Positions 1-13,200 of a stretch of DNA of 64,000 bases are shown here, one piece after another. This DNA comes from Oryzias latipes. Lineage: Eukaryota; Chordata; Actinopteri; Beloniformes; Adrianichthyidae. Where the stretch lies: contig NC_019869.2 in NCBI RefSeq assembly GCF_002234675.1, positions 26,829,823 through 26,893,822 of the forward strand, in the 5' to 3' direction. Each line of letters opens with the position of its first letter. Positions within the stretch are counted from its first letter, which is position 1. The notes under the pieces were generated by a model. That model was not told the DNA's origin. It saw only the letters and a program-made list of their open reading frames with translations, and searched no databases. The position numbers and the translations under genes are program-made.

Positions 1-450
1 TTTGTATCCGTCTGTTCAGCCCTCTGTGCACCCTCCACCCTGACGTCCTTCTTCTCTACATACATGAAGCTCCTCCCTGGTCTTCCAGGACCTCTATCCT
101 CCAACCTCTGCATCCTTTCACCAGCACCATTACTGTTCCTCCTCTCAATCATCTCCATCTGCTTCCCTGCATTTATCTCCAGAACATCTAGCATCATCTG
201 TTCCTCTGATGGATTCATTCTCCTCACTCCAAACAGAATCTTCACCTTCATCTCTGCTCCTTGTAACATCCCCATTCTGCAGAGTTCCTCTCATTTCCAC
301 ATAGACACTCTAACTGTAGCTGACCGTCATTCCTTTGATTTTTCCAGTCAGAGTTCCTATTCTAAGTCCTTCACGCTGCTTTCCTTGTATCCTTCTTCCT
401 GCAAATACCTCTTCCTCCTCTTCTTCTTCCACCAACAATAGTCCAGTTTC
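1..450 (-). mobile_element. Probable decayed non-LTR retrotransposon fragment
   Basis: The plus strand is strongly pyrimidine-rich and reads like the complement of a fish LINE reverse-transcriptase region (phrases such as cttcatctctgctcc and ctccagaacatctag are typical of dispersed teleost LINE copies). If so, the element is on the minus strand and continues off the left edge. No intact frame remains. A frame of 125 codons is open on the plus strand at 64-441, but this follows from base composition. The family assignment comes from memory of teleost repeats and needs a repeat-library search. Confidence 0.35.
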
Positions 451-1587
451 CAGCCTGTAGGTCAACAGCACTGTTGGTGGTTGTTGTTAACCCAGTCCAA
501 AACTGATCTGGTTTAAAGGTTCTCCTTGGGATTGTCTTTACTGGTTAGGCTTTGGATCCATGTTGGATGACACTTCCTGACCTAAACTCCTGCTTTTACC
601 CAGACTTTGAACTAGTGATTGTGCCCCTTGTGGTTGGATTGGAAATATCTGCAGTCTGTCAACAAATGTGTCCCACCTGTCTGTGTTTCAGTGGGCTACA
701 CAAGGACTGCCAGCTTTATAGAAATGAAACACTGTTCTGTACAATATTTAGGGAGGATTTGACGCAACACAGAATGTAATGATGAAATCATGGAGACCAG
801 GAAGTCTTCAGACTGCTTTTATTTGGCCCTTAACAGAATCCCCAGAGCTCCTTCTCCAATGATTGCTCCATAAATGTTCCAATGATTGCTCCATAAAGTC
901 ACGTCATGTCATAGATGTGAAAACACACTTTGATCCATAGAAGGCTGGTTGATTCCTCAGAACATCTCAATTGTCAGCAATGATTTGTAAAGATGCCGGG
1001 TAAAAAATTAAAATAATAATTGTGTTTAATTATATTTCTATAAAATCCAATACAGTGGGTTGTTTCCATGGAGACTGTCCGCTTCAGCCGGCCAGACATG
1101 AGTGGTTACCCCATCGTCCATGACCTGAGGGTTAGTACGCGACACTGCCAGTCTGAGAAGAACAAGGAGATCAAGTGAAAACCACAGGGAAGTGTGTTAT
1201 AAAACAGTCTCAAATCTAACGTATGTGGGTTGGTCTCTCATTTCTGCGACTCATAACCAGGTTTAGTCCGGACTGATTAGGCCTCAGAGCCTGCTCTGCA
1301 CGGCTGGAAACATCTTTTCCATCTAGTCTCTAGGTCCTGGTTTAAGTTTTCTTCATTTTGTTGTGTATATTATTGTCATTTTGATCATTGTGTTTTTCTG
1401 TTTCCTTTATCACATTTGCTGTGTGACTATTAATCAATGGTTGGTTTGCCTTTTGTTTGTTTGAGGAACTGCTTTGAAGAGTTGTATCCCTTGACGTTTA
1501 ATAAAGTTTTTGAGAAACAAAAAGAGGCAGCAAAGGTGAAGTAATGAATGAATTGGGATTAATGCAATAATTTGATTCTCCCTAATA
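451..1587. other. Intergenic DNA with no recognised gene
   Basis: No coding exon, RNA gene or named repeat was recognised here. A short direct duplication (caatgattgctccataaa, near 857-897) is visible. Confidence 0.4.
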
Positions 1588-3081
1588 CACTGACCAAAAA
1601 TATAAACGCAACACATTTGTTATTGCTCCCATTTTTTATGGTATGAACTCAAAGATGTGAAACATTTTCCACATACACAAAATAACCAGTTCTCTGAAAT
1701 ATTGTTCACAAATCTGTCTAAATCTGTGATAGTGAGCACTTCTCCTTTGCCAAGACAATCCATCCCACCTCACAGGTGTGCCATATCAAGATACTGATTA
1801 GACAGCATGAGTATTGCACAGGTGTGCCTTAGACTGACCACAAGAAAAGGCCACTCTGAAATCTTCAGTTTTGTTTTATTGAGGGGGTCAGGGGACTCAG
1901 ACAACCAGTCAGTATCTGGTGTGACCACCATTTGCCTCATGAAGTGCGACACATCTCCTTCGCACAGAGTTGATCAGGTTGTCTATTGTGGCCTGTGGAA
2001 TGTTGGTCCACTCTTCTTCAAAGGCTGTGCGAAGTTGCTGGATATTGGCAGGAACAGGAACACACTGTCGTATACGCTGATCCAGAGCATCCCAAACATG
2101 CTCAATGGGTGACATGTCCGGTGAGTATGCTGGCCATGCAAGAAATAGGATGTTTTCAGCTTCCAAGAATTGTGTACAGATCCTTGCAACATGGGGCCGT
2201 GCATCATCATGCTGCAACATGAGGTGATGTTGTTGGATGTACGGCACAACAATGGGCCCCAGGATCTCGTCACGGTATCTCTGTGCATTCAAAATGCCAT
2301 CAATGAAATGCACCTGTGTTCTTCGCCCATACCATAACCCCACCACCACCATGGGCTACTCGATCCACAACATTGACATCAGAAAACCGCTCACCCACAC
2401 GACGCCACACACGCTGTCTGCCATCTGCCCTGAACAGTGTAAACCGGGATTCATCCGTGAAGAGAACACCTCTCCAACGTGCCAGACGCCATCGCATGTG
2501 AGCATTTGCCCACTCAAGTCGGTTACGACGACGAACTGGAGTGAGGTCGAGACCTCGATGAGGATGACGAGCATGTGTGGATGTGGAGGTCTTGGGCTGG
2601 TGTGGTTACACGTGGTCTGCGGTTGTGAGGCCGGTTGGCTGTGCTGCCAAATTCTCGGAAACGCCTTTGGAGACGGCTTATGGTGGAGACATGGACATTC
2701 AATTCCCTAGCAACAGCTCTGGTGGACATTCCTGCTATCAACATGCCAATTGCACGCTCCCTCGAAACCTGCGACATCTGTGGCATTGTGCTGTGTGATA
2801 CAACTGAAGATTTTCTGGCCTTTTCTTGTGGCCAGTCTAAGGCACACCTGTGCAATAATCATGCTGTCTAATCAGCATCTTGATATGGCACACCTGTGAG
2901 GTGGGATGGATTGTCTTGGCAAAGGAGAAGTGCTGACTATCACAGATTTAGACAGATTTGTGAACAATATTTCAGAGAACTGGTTATTTTGTGTCTGTGG
3001 AAAATGTTTCACATCTTTGAGTTCATACCAGAAACAATGGGAGCAACAACAAAAGTGTTGCGTTTATATTTTTGGTCAGTG
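1588..3081 (-). mobile_element. Tc1/mariner-type transposon with long terminal inverted repeats, inactivated
   Basis: The element begins cactgaccaaaaatataaa and ends with its inverse, flanked on both sides by the TA target dinucleotide. The terminal inverted repeats are about 266 bp each (1588-1853 and 2816-3081). Between them, on the minus strand, is a Tc1-superfamily transposase in pieces: a helix-turn-helix N-terminal part (about 2855-2523), a middle part with TDESRF (about 2497-2300) and a C-terminal DDE part with QHDDARPH, SPDMSPIEHVWD and a HTRY end (2352-1909). The pieces lie in different frames, so the gene is broken. Long inverted repeats with this start resemble the fish group often labelled TcMar-ISRm11; that label is from memory. 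Confidence 0.85.
1909..2855 (-). pseudogene. Broken Tc1-type transposase
   Basis: Three overlapping minus-strand frames (2855-2523, 2497-2300, 2352-1909) together cover a Tc1-like transposase of roughly normal length. The N-terminal frame has a paired-like HTH segment (RAIGMLIAGMSTRAVAREL). The C-terminal frame has the DDE-type motifs HDDARPH and SPIEHVWD. Frame changes near 2500 and 2350 mean no single frame encodes the enzyme. It lies wholly inside the inverted repeats of its transposon. Confidence 0.85.
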
Positions 3082-4038
3082 TATATTTATATATCAAAGA
3101 AGTGTTCCTCTCTGCAGGTTAGAGGTTGTGTTTGTGTGAAGGAGATGAAATGGGAGACAAGAGAGGAAGAGGAGGAGGAGGAGGAACTTTCCACGGCAGC
3201 ATGGCCCTGCAGAGTGTTACTGGGGTTTCTAGTGAGAATGTGATGGAGTGGATTCATGTGGGTTAGGGATTAGGACTACCACACCATGGTTGAGCAAAGC
3301 TAAACTTTACCTGGAAGTGAAGCATAGCTATCCAGAGCACAGCTGGAGGACAAACACACAGCAGATTGAAGAGAGGAGTCATTCCTTTAGTGTCTCTTTA
3401 AACAACCAGTTCGAACTTTTTTGTGTAAAAAAAAAATCGGAATCTACAAATTGCAGAGGCACAAATCAACAGCAGGTGGCGCCTCAAGGCCAGCGGAATG
3501 AAAGAATCCCTCTGGAAGGTTTGATTTCAGCCATGAAACTGTTTTGTCATCAAGTAACAGAACATGCAGCCAAAAACCATTCAAACTTTTTTCACACTTG
3601 CTCAAATCATCCCACCTGGAAAAAGCTTCATCCAGTCCATCTTCTGTTTCCTAAAACACAAACATTTTATACCTTTTAAAGTTATCCAGTGATTTTTGTT
3701 GAGTAAAAGTAAGGAAAGAAAACCTAAACAATATATTTAAAACTGACCAAAAGATAGAAATGAAAACACAGGATGATTCTGTTTCTGTCTGCTTTGTTAG
3801 CTGTGAATCATTAAAATCACATTAAAAGTCAAACATGAACCAAGAAAGTTCAAAATGATCAAAGTGCAGTGACTGAAATGATTTATAGAATCAACTTTAG
3901 AGTTATTATTCAGTGTTTTAAAATGTTTTCTAAAGTTAATCTATGAACTTCCTCCAAACAGTTTTTCCTCCGATTTGAAACAAGCTTTAGATGAAAGAGC
4001 TTTTCAGTGAGTTTAGGGGGTTTCTGCCTGAATGTGGG
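3082..4038. other. Intergenic DNA downstream of ldlrap1
   Basis: This lies beyond the probable ldlrap1 poly(A) site. A short GAG/GAA-rich stretch (about 3165-3187) is present. I looked for an additional ldlrap1 exon on the minus strand encoding the usual AP-2-binding helix and saw none. Confidence 0.35.
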
Positions 4039-4044
4039 TTTATT
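4039..4044 (-). terminator. Candidate ldlrap1 poly(A) signal
   Basis: AATAAA reads on the minus strand 44 bases after the ldlrap1 stop codon (4090-4088). Its position supports the exon at 4088-4233 being the true last exon, with a very short 3' UTR. The motif alone is common by chance. Confidence 0.4.
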
Positions 4045-4087
4045 CATCATGAAGATGCTGTAACTGCAGAAAATGATGGCTTTCCTT

Positions 4088-4233
4088 TCAAAGAGGCAGA
4101 ATTAGGACAGGATGTACCAAAGAGGGGTTGTTGGGGGTCTCAGGAGGGCTGCAGTTCTGAGGCTGATCCACCTTCCTCTCTGCACCCATATTCCCACCAT
4201 CTCCCAGCTCCAACAGCTTCTCCGTGGCAACAT
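4088..4233 (-). CDS. ldlrap1: ldlrap1 last coding exon (clathrin box-like motif, stop)
   Basis: A strong acceptor (cttctccctcttcag) precedes an open stretch of 146 nt. Joined to the previous exon it reads SLRAADVATEKLLELGDGG, parallel to the human SLKSLVATGNLLDLEE around the clathrin box. The box here ends in Gly-Asp rather than an acidic residue directly. The stop is TGA at 4090-4088. Possible internal donors (for example at ggaag/gtggat) leave room for a longer splice form. Confidence 0.7.
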
Positions 4234-7200
4234 CTGAAGAGGGAGAAGCAGAGACAGGGACAGTTAGCATGCAGCTCTTAATCTGCGAAGGGCCCCCCGC
4301 CTCATTTCTGGACCACAACTTGCTTTAAAAACAGAAAATATATCATTTGCTCCATAAGGCTGTCCCTGTGGGAAGAAAGGATGGACCAGAGGGGTGCGGG
4401 GGGAGGGGGGGTTGTCTGAGTCCAGACAGGACATGAATTGGTTCAGGTTCTGGTTGCAGTCAGTCATTCAAACTAGCGTACTGAATGATCCTGAAAGAAC
4501 CAGAGCAGGACTGTCACGGCAGTCCCTCCGTTACCGTGGGGGTCATGTCCCGAAATAACCGGTCACAGGGGAAGCCGGTAAAACTCCTCACTACACACTT
4601 TTCTCAGACAGACATCAACATTTTCACACTTTTCTGATCTGATTCCGATCAAAGATTCAACGCGTTCTGCTGAGAGATTGACTGACAAGGTCTGCAGCCA
4701 ATCAGGACACAGAACTCCACTGTAAAAACCATCAACAGCGAGACGGTGAGAGCTGAAGGATGTGTTGAGGGAACACTGCACCTCATTTTTGGCTCCTAAA
4801 TAGCTTGGATAGGTTTTTAGAATCAAAAAGAAAAAGATGCACAGAAACGTTTGCCCCAATTTTTCTGCATCTTTAAAGTAGAAACAGCTTTTTCTCCTCT
4901 TGTTTCCCTGTGACCCCCGTGGCCCCCACCCTCCCGTACTGGAGGGGTCCTGACCTGCTGCCCTGAGACTCCCCACGCTGTTGGACCTGTCCGAGCTGCT
5001 GCTTGTGTCTCCAGCAGAACCAGACGTCACTCCTTTTCCTTTGTCTGAGAAGAACACAGAGAACAAAAACGATTCAAACTAAAATGACAGACTGAGAGTC
5101 TTTCAGGATAATATAGACTCCCAGAACCAAATAAAAAGATTTTTGGATTTATCTAAACATTTTTTATGTAATACACAAGAATTTAAAGCAAAAGAGAAAA
5201 ACGTGTAAAGGCGGGAAAACGTGTGTACGGGTTGTTTAAAAGACTGAACTCCTCATGTCATGAATAATGACGTCATGAATGATCCACAAAGACCTGATCG
5301 GATCCTGATCCGGAACGTTTGCACCAGCGACATGTCACGGTGACATGCTGGATTCACAGCTTTGAAGGCCGTTTGGGGGGGGGGGGGGGGGGTGTTCCTG
5401 TGGGACAGACTTCTGTTCTTTCTGTTCATCTCATTTCATTTGAAACTTTGAAACCATTTTCCAGACAGTGGTTCCTGATTCCACGTTTGCTCGTCTGATC
5501 ACACCAGCTTGATGCCGTGCACCTTTGAGGAAGACCACAGTCATTTACCCAGAAACCCCCTGAAGACAGTGAGACTCGCAGCAGACGCAGGAAGACGTGA
5601 ACTGCTGCTGTGAATGTGTGGCAATGCGTCTGCTCACCTTCTCTAGCCCCCTGCCAGAGCTCAAAAGCCACGGTGAAGGCCTGAGCGACCGTCAGCGCCA
5701 CCGCCTGCGCCTGCAGACAACACGCCGGCAGACAGGTCAGTCATCAGCCAGCAGGGCTCACTCACTGTCACACCTCACAGGAAGCTGCAGGATCTCCAGG
5801 ATTTCACTGGAACATTCTTTGACCTTTTGAATCTTGTGAAGCACGTTTGTTTCAGAACCACTGCCTCTGAGGATCGAGCAGCTGCTCCTCCAACTGAAGA
5901 CGGGCTTCAGCACTAATGTAGCTCCAACTCAACACAACTTCTCTCTTCAAATCTGCTGAGATGGAAACATGAGCTCCAATTTTCTCAGAGTTTATTGGAG
6001 TTTCCTCTTGGCTCCTCTGCTGTTGTCACAAGAGAAAGATCATCAGTTCTAATCCAGGAATGGAAAGTCTAATGATCTCATTCTCAAAAACCCAAACCAC
6101 TCAGAAAATGCTGGTTTTTCTTGAACCTGGAGTTTCTTCTGAGAAACCAGGAGGAAGACACAGCAATGAAAGAAGATTCCTTAGAGATAGACCATCTTAG
6201 AAGGGACAAGGGTCCTTTTTTTGGTTTTTCCATCCTTTTTCAGAGCAAAATGCATGTTTGTATTGTGATGGACTCCTGATTGTAAAAGCAGAACAACAGC
6301 AACAAGAGGACAAAGATTCCAGAGGCAGCAAAGCAGGTTTTCTCCTGAAAGGAGGGGAGTTGGTGAGGAGAAAGTGCTGTGGTCCTTCTGATGTTTGGGT
6401 ACAAGCTAAATGAAGAGGACATGTTAGGAAATCCTATCCAGAAACATTTCTCTTTGTGTTGACGTGCCTGAAACATTGATAACCCACCTCTCTTCTCTTG
6501 GAGCACAAGTAGGCGTGACATTCCAGCGTCCCGTTGAGGGCATTCTGTGTGATGTAGGCAAAGACTTTACCATGCAGTTTGTCCACTGTGCAGTAGGATA
6601 TTCTGGAGGTGACAGAAAGGTAAAGCACAGATCTGTGCTGCGTCCATCACATGACCTCCGAGCAGCAGCCCCCACAGCGCATACCTGTAGATGGAGACCT
6701 TCTCCAGGAGCTGGTTGGTGGGTCTGTCGTACAAGACGATTCCCTGAGGACAAACCTTGAGAGAGACCTTCTGGGGCTTTTTACCACTGGCTTTGGCCTG
6801 TCAGGGACAATTAAAGAGACAACGTTCCACCAGATGTAGAGAAAAAGGAGAAAGATGGCAAAGAGGAAGCAGGATGATACCCAAATACAAACTCTGGACT
6901 CCGCCTTTTTACAAGAGATAAACTGTCTCTGATCAATCTTAGTTATCTGATTAATATAAGAAGTATTTTCTATACTCGTCTGCAATGGTTCTCATTGGTT
7001 TGTATCAGATGTTACAGATGTTAACGTTGTGGAACTAAAGAAAGTGAAACACGCAGAGGCGGATGCATTAGATCAGTGTTTTTCAACCTTTTCTGAGCCA
7101 CGGCACACTTTAACCTTAAAAAAAATCCCGCGGCACACCAGCATCCAAAAATTAAAAAAAAAGGAGAAACTCATAGTCTGTATTGATCTACAGCCCCTCC

Positions 7201-10200
7201 ACAATCTCTCATGCATTTTTGAGATAATTGTTACAGAAAAAGCTGGAAACTGCAGCTGTTTTTTTCTAAAAGATGTAATAAAAGTTAAGTTAGAAGATTT
7301 AAAAACAGATTGATGTGTGTTCGTTGTTTCAAGACGTTTAACAACAGATCTTGTGCGCTGTCAATCTCACAACCCCATGCATCATGGGAAATGTAGTGCA
7401 TAAAACGGCCGGAGATCGGTTTTCGGAGCTTCATTGTTTTGTTCACTTGTTCCACGGTCTGATACCGGATTCTGTGGAAAGCTACACCGCTAAAGACGAG
7501 CTTTAGCTGCTATTTTTTTTTAGAACTGAGCGACTTTACGAGCTAAATCGGGACAAGGAAGTGAAGACTTTAACCACTTCTGATTGGTCAGACTGATGAC
7601 ATGTGACTTTTCCAAAATACAGCCGAAGGTGCAGCTGAATCGCGGTACTGTACCGTCATTCTTATCAAAATGTCTTTAATAAAATAAAATAAACGCAAAG
7701 AAAATGTATTTTACATCTTTTATATTCCTAACTCCTCAGTGTTTTATCAGGGCCTGTTTGGATGAACACAGAGCTGAAATCCTGGAGATGGAAAATGTTG
7801 TTAGATCAGTTAATGAGGGCAATTTCCCACGGCACACTTGACCATCTCCCACGGCACACTAGTGTGCCGCGGCACACTGGTTGAAAAACACTGCATTAGT
7901 GCCACCACAGATCAGAGAGAAACATTTTCTTCCACCAATGATCATTTCTGATCATTGGTGATCGCCAAGAAATGATCATTGATCATTTCTTTTAATATAT
8001 GTAAGACATATACTAGATACTAATATTTCAGTCTGGCTCTGCTGTGGAGTATCAAACTGAGAATAAAATGTAAAAACGCTTTAGTGAGGAACCACCTTGA
8101 TGTGGTTTAATTAAGAATACTACAAAAATAACAAAAATGATCTGACTGATTTATAAATGACACCTTACTCTCTACAGACCACAGAGAAGCAGAACTTCAG
8201 CTCATTTACTGCTGGATCTTTGATTCGCATTGAGCTCTGACCGTAGCAACAATCCTTTTTACGGCGGAAGCCGACAGCTCTTCTCCTTTGGGCTGGTCCA
8301 CAAGGGTCATGCCGAGGTGACGGAGGTTAAAGGTCATCCCCTCCAAGATGGTCTCCCGTGTGTCGGTCCAATTCTCTGGAAGCTCTGGAGCCGAAAGCAC
8401 ATGCAGAAGGTTTGTTCAGTCAGTTGAAAAGCTGCTCTTATACAACTGGACACATCCAACATCATTCATTTCTCACCCATTTCTGGAATATTTAAATAAA
8501 AGTTGCGGAAGTATTAGTGCTGGAACGACTCATTTTAACAAGCATTAGATTCACATTTGTGGTTGCTGATATGATTCACAGTTAATTTTACTTCATTCTG
8601 AATGATCCAATTCATTGACCTACAGTGGATCCAGATCATCTTCATCCAAACTTCCAGACAGAAATTCCTGCTACTGAACAGTGAAGTTTTCCAGATTCTT
8701 GGATTTCTTCCAGATCATCAAGTGGAAATGAAATCTGTGTCCAAACCAACAAGTAAACTAGAATGAATGTCAAATCCATTCACATGTTAGTTTCCTAAAG
8801 TTCACCACTGTTGTTTTTCCACAAAGAATCCAAAGGGAACATTCTTAGAACATTCTAGACACTGGATGGTCACATGACTTTATTCAAAGTCTGTCACACA
8901 TTGGACTGGAATGATGGACTGATCCGTGTTTGCTGATGTCATCACATGTGTGTTCTCTGCAGTGATGGTACTGGTTGTTTTTATGTTTGAGTGAATAAAT
9001 CTACTGTGTCTCAATCCAAATGGTGTTTTTGTAGATCAATTCTGATAGATTTCTCTCTCTGGTTGCATCGTAGGAATAGAAATCGATGAATCCATTTATC
9101 ATAACACCCTTAATGTAAAAAACACAAGTTAGAGGGATGTAAACAATCCCTGCTAATCTACTTTCCTCTGGAGTGGAGAAGCAAAACATGCTATGTAGGC
9201 CAGAGTGGATGTGAAGTAAACAGTAAAAGGATAAAACTTCTCTATTAAAAAGACAAGGAAGTGGGAAGATGTGTGCAGGAATGCCCTGTGATGAAAGACA
9301 GAACATTTTCTCTGATACATGACTGATCTTAGAAAGACGACTTTCAAGTGAACCCTGTGCAGAAATAAGACATAACTAGAGCTCAGGAATGGTACAAACA
9401 ATAAAGACTGCCATCAGCGTCTTGGTGGGGAGGGAAGAGCTGAAAAACATCACCTCAAGGTTCTTCCTTCCAGCTTTTATCTGTGCATACCACAAACTCA
9501 TGCTGGCACATGTTCTCCCACACAAAGGAAAGCTGCAGATGTCAGAGTTTCTCCAGACTAAACTAGACACACAGAGACATACCAACACTGGAGTTACAAC
9601 CGTCTGACTAAGACAAGCAGAAATCACCACATTTAGTTCAAACAGAGAAGCATGAATGCCCCCATATCCATGCAAAGTTTCAACACGTTTTGACACAGAA
9701 GTGGTCCAAAGATAACAAAGTTTATCTTCTTCACGCTCGTGTGAGTTCAAACGGACGTGTTGAACTGTAAAAGCCTCAGTGAAGGTGATGCTGCAGACCT
9801 GCTGTTCTGGGTGAGGCGGCTACTTCATTCCAAAAGCATTTGACATCAACCACTATGACAGACTGGCAGCCTGTACAGGAACCCCGCCTTCATCCAAAAA
9901 GCAGTTAGGATAGGCTCCAGCAACCCTGTGACCCCAGAAGGAGTTACCGGGTTTAGAAAAGGAATGGATTTGCTGACAACTTCAGGAAACTGATTCTACA
10001 TGTAAAAATAAAAAAATCTATGATGTGAACCCATCTGAGGCTGTACGTACTCACAACCCCCCCACCAGGCTCCTCTTTCAGCCCCGTCTGGAGGAGACTG
10101 CAGCCATCCCAGACCAGCTGAGGGACAAACCTCTGCAGCAGCTGGACATGCCAACACACCTCATTGAGAGGAGATCCAGACTGTTTGTCCACCTCTGTCC

Positions 10201-13200
10201 ACCTGGCTCCTGTGTGCCACCACAATAAGAACAAAATCACAGATTTGGACCAAAAGTTCCTGATTTGCAAACAAAATGTTCAGTTTTTTTTAAACTAAAC
10301 TTTCAAACTTTCACAATCTTAAATGTTTGCTTTCAAAATCTTTTTCTTTGGTTTCAAAACCTATTTTTGCATTTGAGACACAAACGTTTTCAGATACTTT
10401 TTCTTGAATATTGCTATCCCTCTCTCTCTGATTTGGTGTTTTACAACTTAGAAAGTCTCGTTTTTAAAACTGAACATTTTGTTTGCAGTTCAGCGATATT
10501 TCCTTTTTTAACTGTGACTTTTATTCTCCTTATGGCGGCATAAATGTTTCTTCGTAGGCTCCTCCTGATGTGGTGGAGAACCTGCTCTTCCGGGTGGACG
10601 TCACGGTTCCAGTTCCATCCGGTTCCATCCTTCCCTCTGTTGTAAAAGCCGGATAGTCCACTCCTCATGATCATGGAAACCCCAGCAGGTCTGACCTGGT
10701 TCTGAGCCCCAGACCTAAAGGAGCATTGATGGTCATGTTACACCAACAGTTGTCACGGTAACTTCTTGCTGATGGTTTTGTAGTCCAGTCCGGTCTGGTG
10801 CAGGTCTACAATCTTCTCCCTTTAATCCACTGAAATCTCTTTAGTCTTTCCAATGTTGAAGAGTTTGGAGTCTGCCTGATTCTGTGGACAGGTGTCTTTT
10901 CTACAGGTGAATAGTTCAAACAGGTGTCTTCAGTCCAGGTGACAGATTGATTAGGACAGAACCATAATGCTGCATCAAATTCATGTCGGCCGCTTCTCTT
11001 TTGATGGAAGCAACCGCCAACGTTTTCCTGGACTTCATTGGTTGCCACATCATGGAAAACATGGATGATGTTGAGTTTTGAGCTTTGGGGAGCTCTACAG
11101 AGGCGCCAGCAAGCACCTTGATGTCTGTGCTCACCAGCACAGAGAGAGAAAAATCTAAAACCACCGCTCCAGCTCCATGGGCCCTGTGACAGACAGGCTG
11201 GCGAGGTTTTCAGGGGGTATCCCACCTTCAACCAACAGTGGCTGGGACAGTCTCCGGCAACCACGCGGCCCCAGCGGGTTAAAAAAATGGATGGACGTTC
11301 AGGACGAGAATCCCCTCATTGAGCAGCCATATTGGATTTTTGTTTTTTTACCCTTTTATCTGAAAACGCCACGTCCCAAAGCGGCTGCGCCCCACGCCCA
11401 AGTCGTGGCCCAGGATCTAAGATCGCATCTGTACATTGACCTAACATAAAAACTTTAATTAATGGTTGCTAGGCGATCAAATACTTGTTTCTCTCAATAA
11501 AATGTAAATCAATTCATATCAATCCTTTAAAGTGGATTTCTTGATTTTTTTTTACTTCAAATGAAGCCACCATCAGGATGACAGCCTGTCTATTTCTGGT
11601 TAGTGGGCAAACCTACAAAATAAACAAGGTCTCCATTACTTATTTCCTCCACTGTAAAACTCCACATAAGTCATAAAAAGGTGTCTGGAAAAATGTTTGG
11701 AGGAATGTCTTATCTAGCATGTCTTTAGTACAGATGGGCTCCAAGACCAGACGCCAACTGCTTCTGACCCACGGAATGCTGGGAGTTTGTCTGACATATG
11801 CTGTGAAACACTGCAATCCCATCAGTGTTTGCAGCAGTAAAGTAAAATACTAAAATTGACGAGTGAGATCACTTTGAACCTTTGGTTACCTAGCAACCTG
11901 GAACCTTGCTTGCTGATTAAAGCTGCAGTATTTGTTTTATACACTAGGCGGCAGCACTGTGTTCCCCCCTTTACTGAAACTGAGAGACTGGCAGAAAATA
12001 TCCCTTTCCCTCCCACTGCTAACAATGCTGGCTTAATGTTCAGCAGTTTAGGAAACTGTCCAACCAAACTGCAGCTACACAGAGACACAGATCGTTGGAA
12101 AGGAATTGAATGTTTTCTGCAGACGTTTAAAGCTGACTGAAGGAGGTTTTGCTGCTCTGCCAACAGCAGTGGGACCAGCCTCAGCTTCCCACCTGACTAA
12201 TCCCAGGAGCAGGGCAGGTACCAGGCACCATGCAGCCTGGGAATGTGAAGCCCTCTGAGCTCAAAGGCCACAAACGGCTGTGAGAGGAAACGGCGGAGTT
12301 CCTGTTTGACCAGAGAGACCTGCAGCCCCCCCCCCCCCCACTCACACACCAGTCCAACACCTGTCATGAGTGTGACGACTCATGACTCTGTCAGATACTG
12401 ACAAAGGTGCTGGAGCAACTCCCAAGAAACAGATTTACATCTGAAAAAAAAGAAGAAGAAAAGAGTACACTTACGTCACCTCATGGATTTAGGTTTTTAC
12501 CACCCCCCCCCCTCTAACAACCTGACAGTTTTTTCATGTTGACATTACTTTGAACACATAAGAACCCACGGTGACATCAGTGTAACAGAAAAATATCAGA
12601 AATAGGTTCTCTGGTCCACTTGGTTTGTGGTAAAATACACATCGTTTTATTTTGAAGGTTCTTCATAATGTTTTATATGGTCTGAGTCACACATTAGTAA
12701 TCAAAGAAAATGACATGAAGGAATGTTGAAGTAACGCTGTTTGTTCCATTGTTCTAGCAAATAAGTGAGGTTTGGTTCAAACAATCTGCCTCTAGAGTCT
12801 CTGACCGCTGTCTGCAGCCGACTGCTGCAGGACCCTGGAATGAACTGAAGGCAGCGTTCCTGGACATCAGTGCTGATAAATCATGTAGAAGAGTGATTCA
12901 TGCTCTTCCATAAAACGCAGGGCTGCATTCACAACAACTGCTGTGCTACAATATGAGCTGATGTTCTTTTGACCTCTGTGTCTAATTCAGCTCCTTTTGT
13001 AAGATATCTCAATTTTCTGCTAGTAAAAACCCAAACTGTATTTTTCAGCAGCAATGATGACAACATTTTGGTTGTCACTTTTTACCCTTAACGTTTGAAC
13101 AGTGATCCAAACAATACTGGCTTATCTCGTGCTGAAGACTCCATCATCCACCTGATACTTCTACCTACTGAAACAGGAAGTGACATCATCCCTGAGGTGC

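Noticed and set aside
4264-4467. Possible extra ldlrap1 exon between exon 6 and the last exon
   Set aside because: The frame NLNQFMSCLDSDNPPSPRTP looked coding, but joining exon 6 directly to the last exon already gives in-phase, family-like sequence and no suitable splice pair was found.
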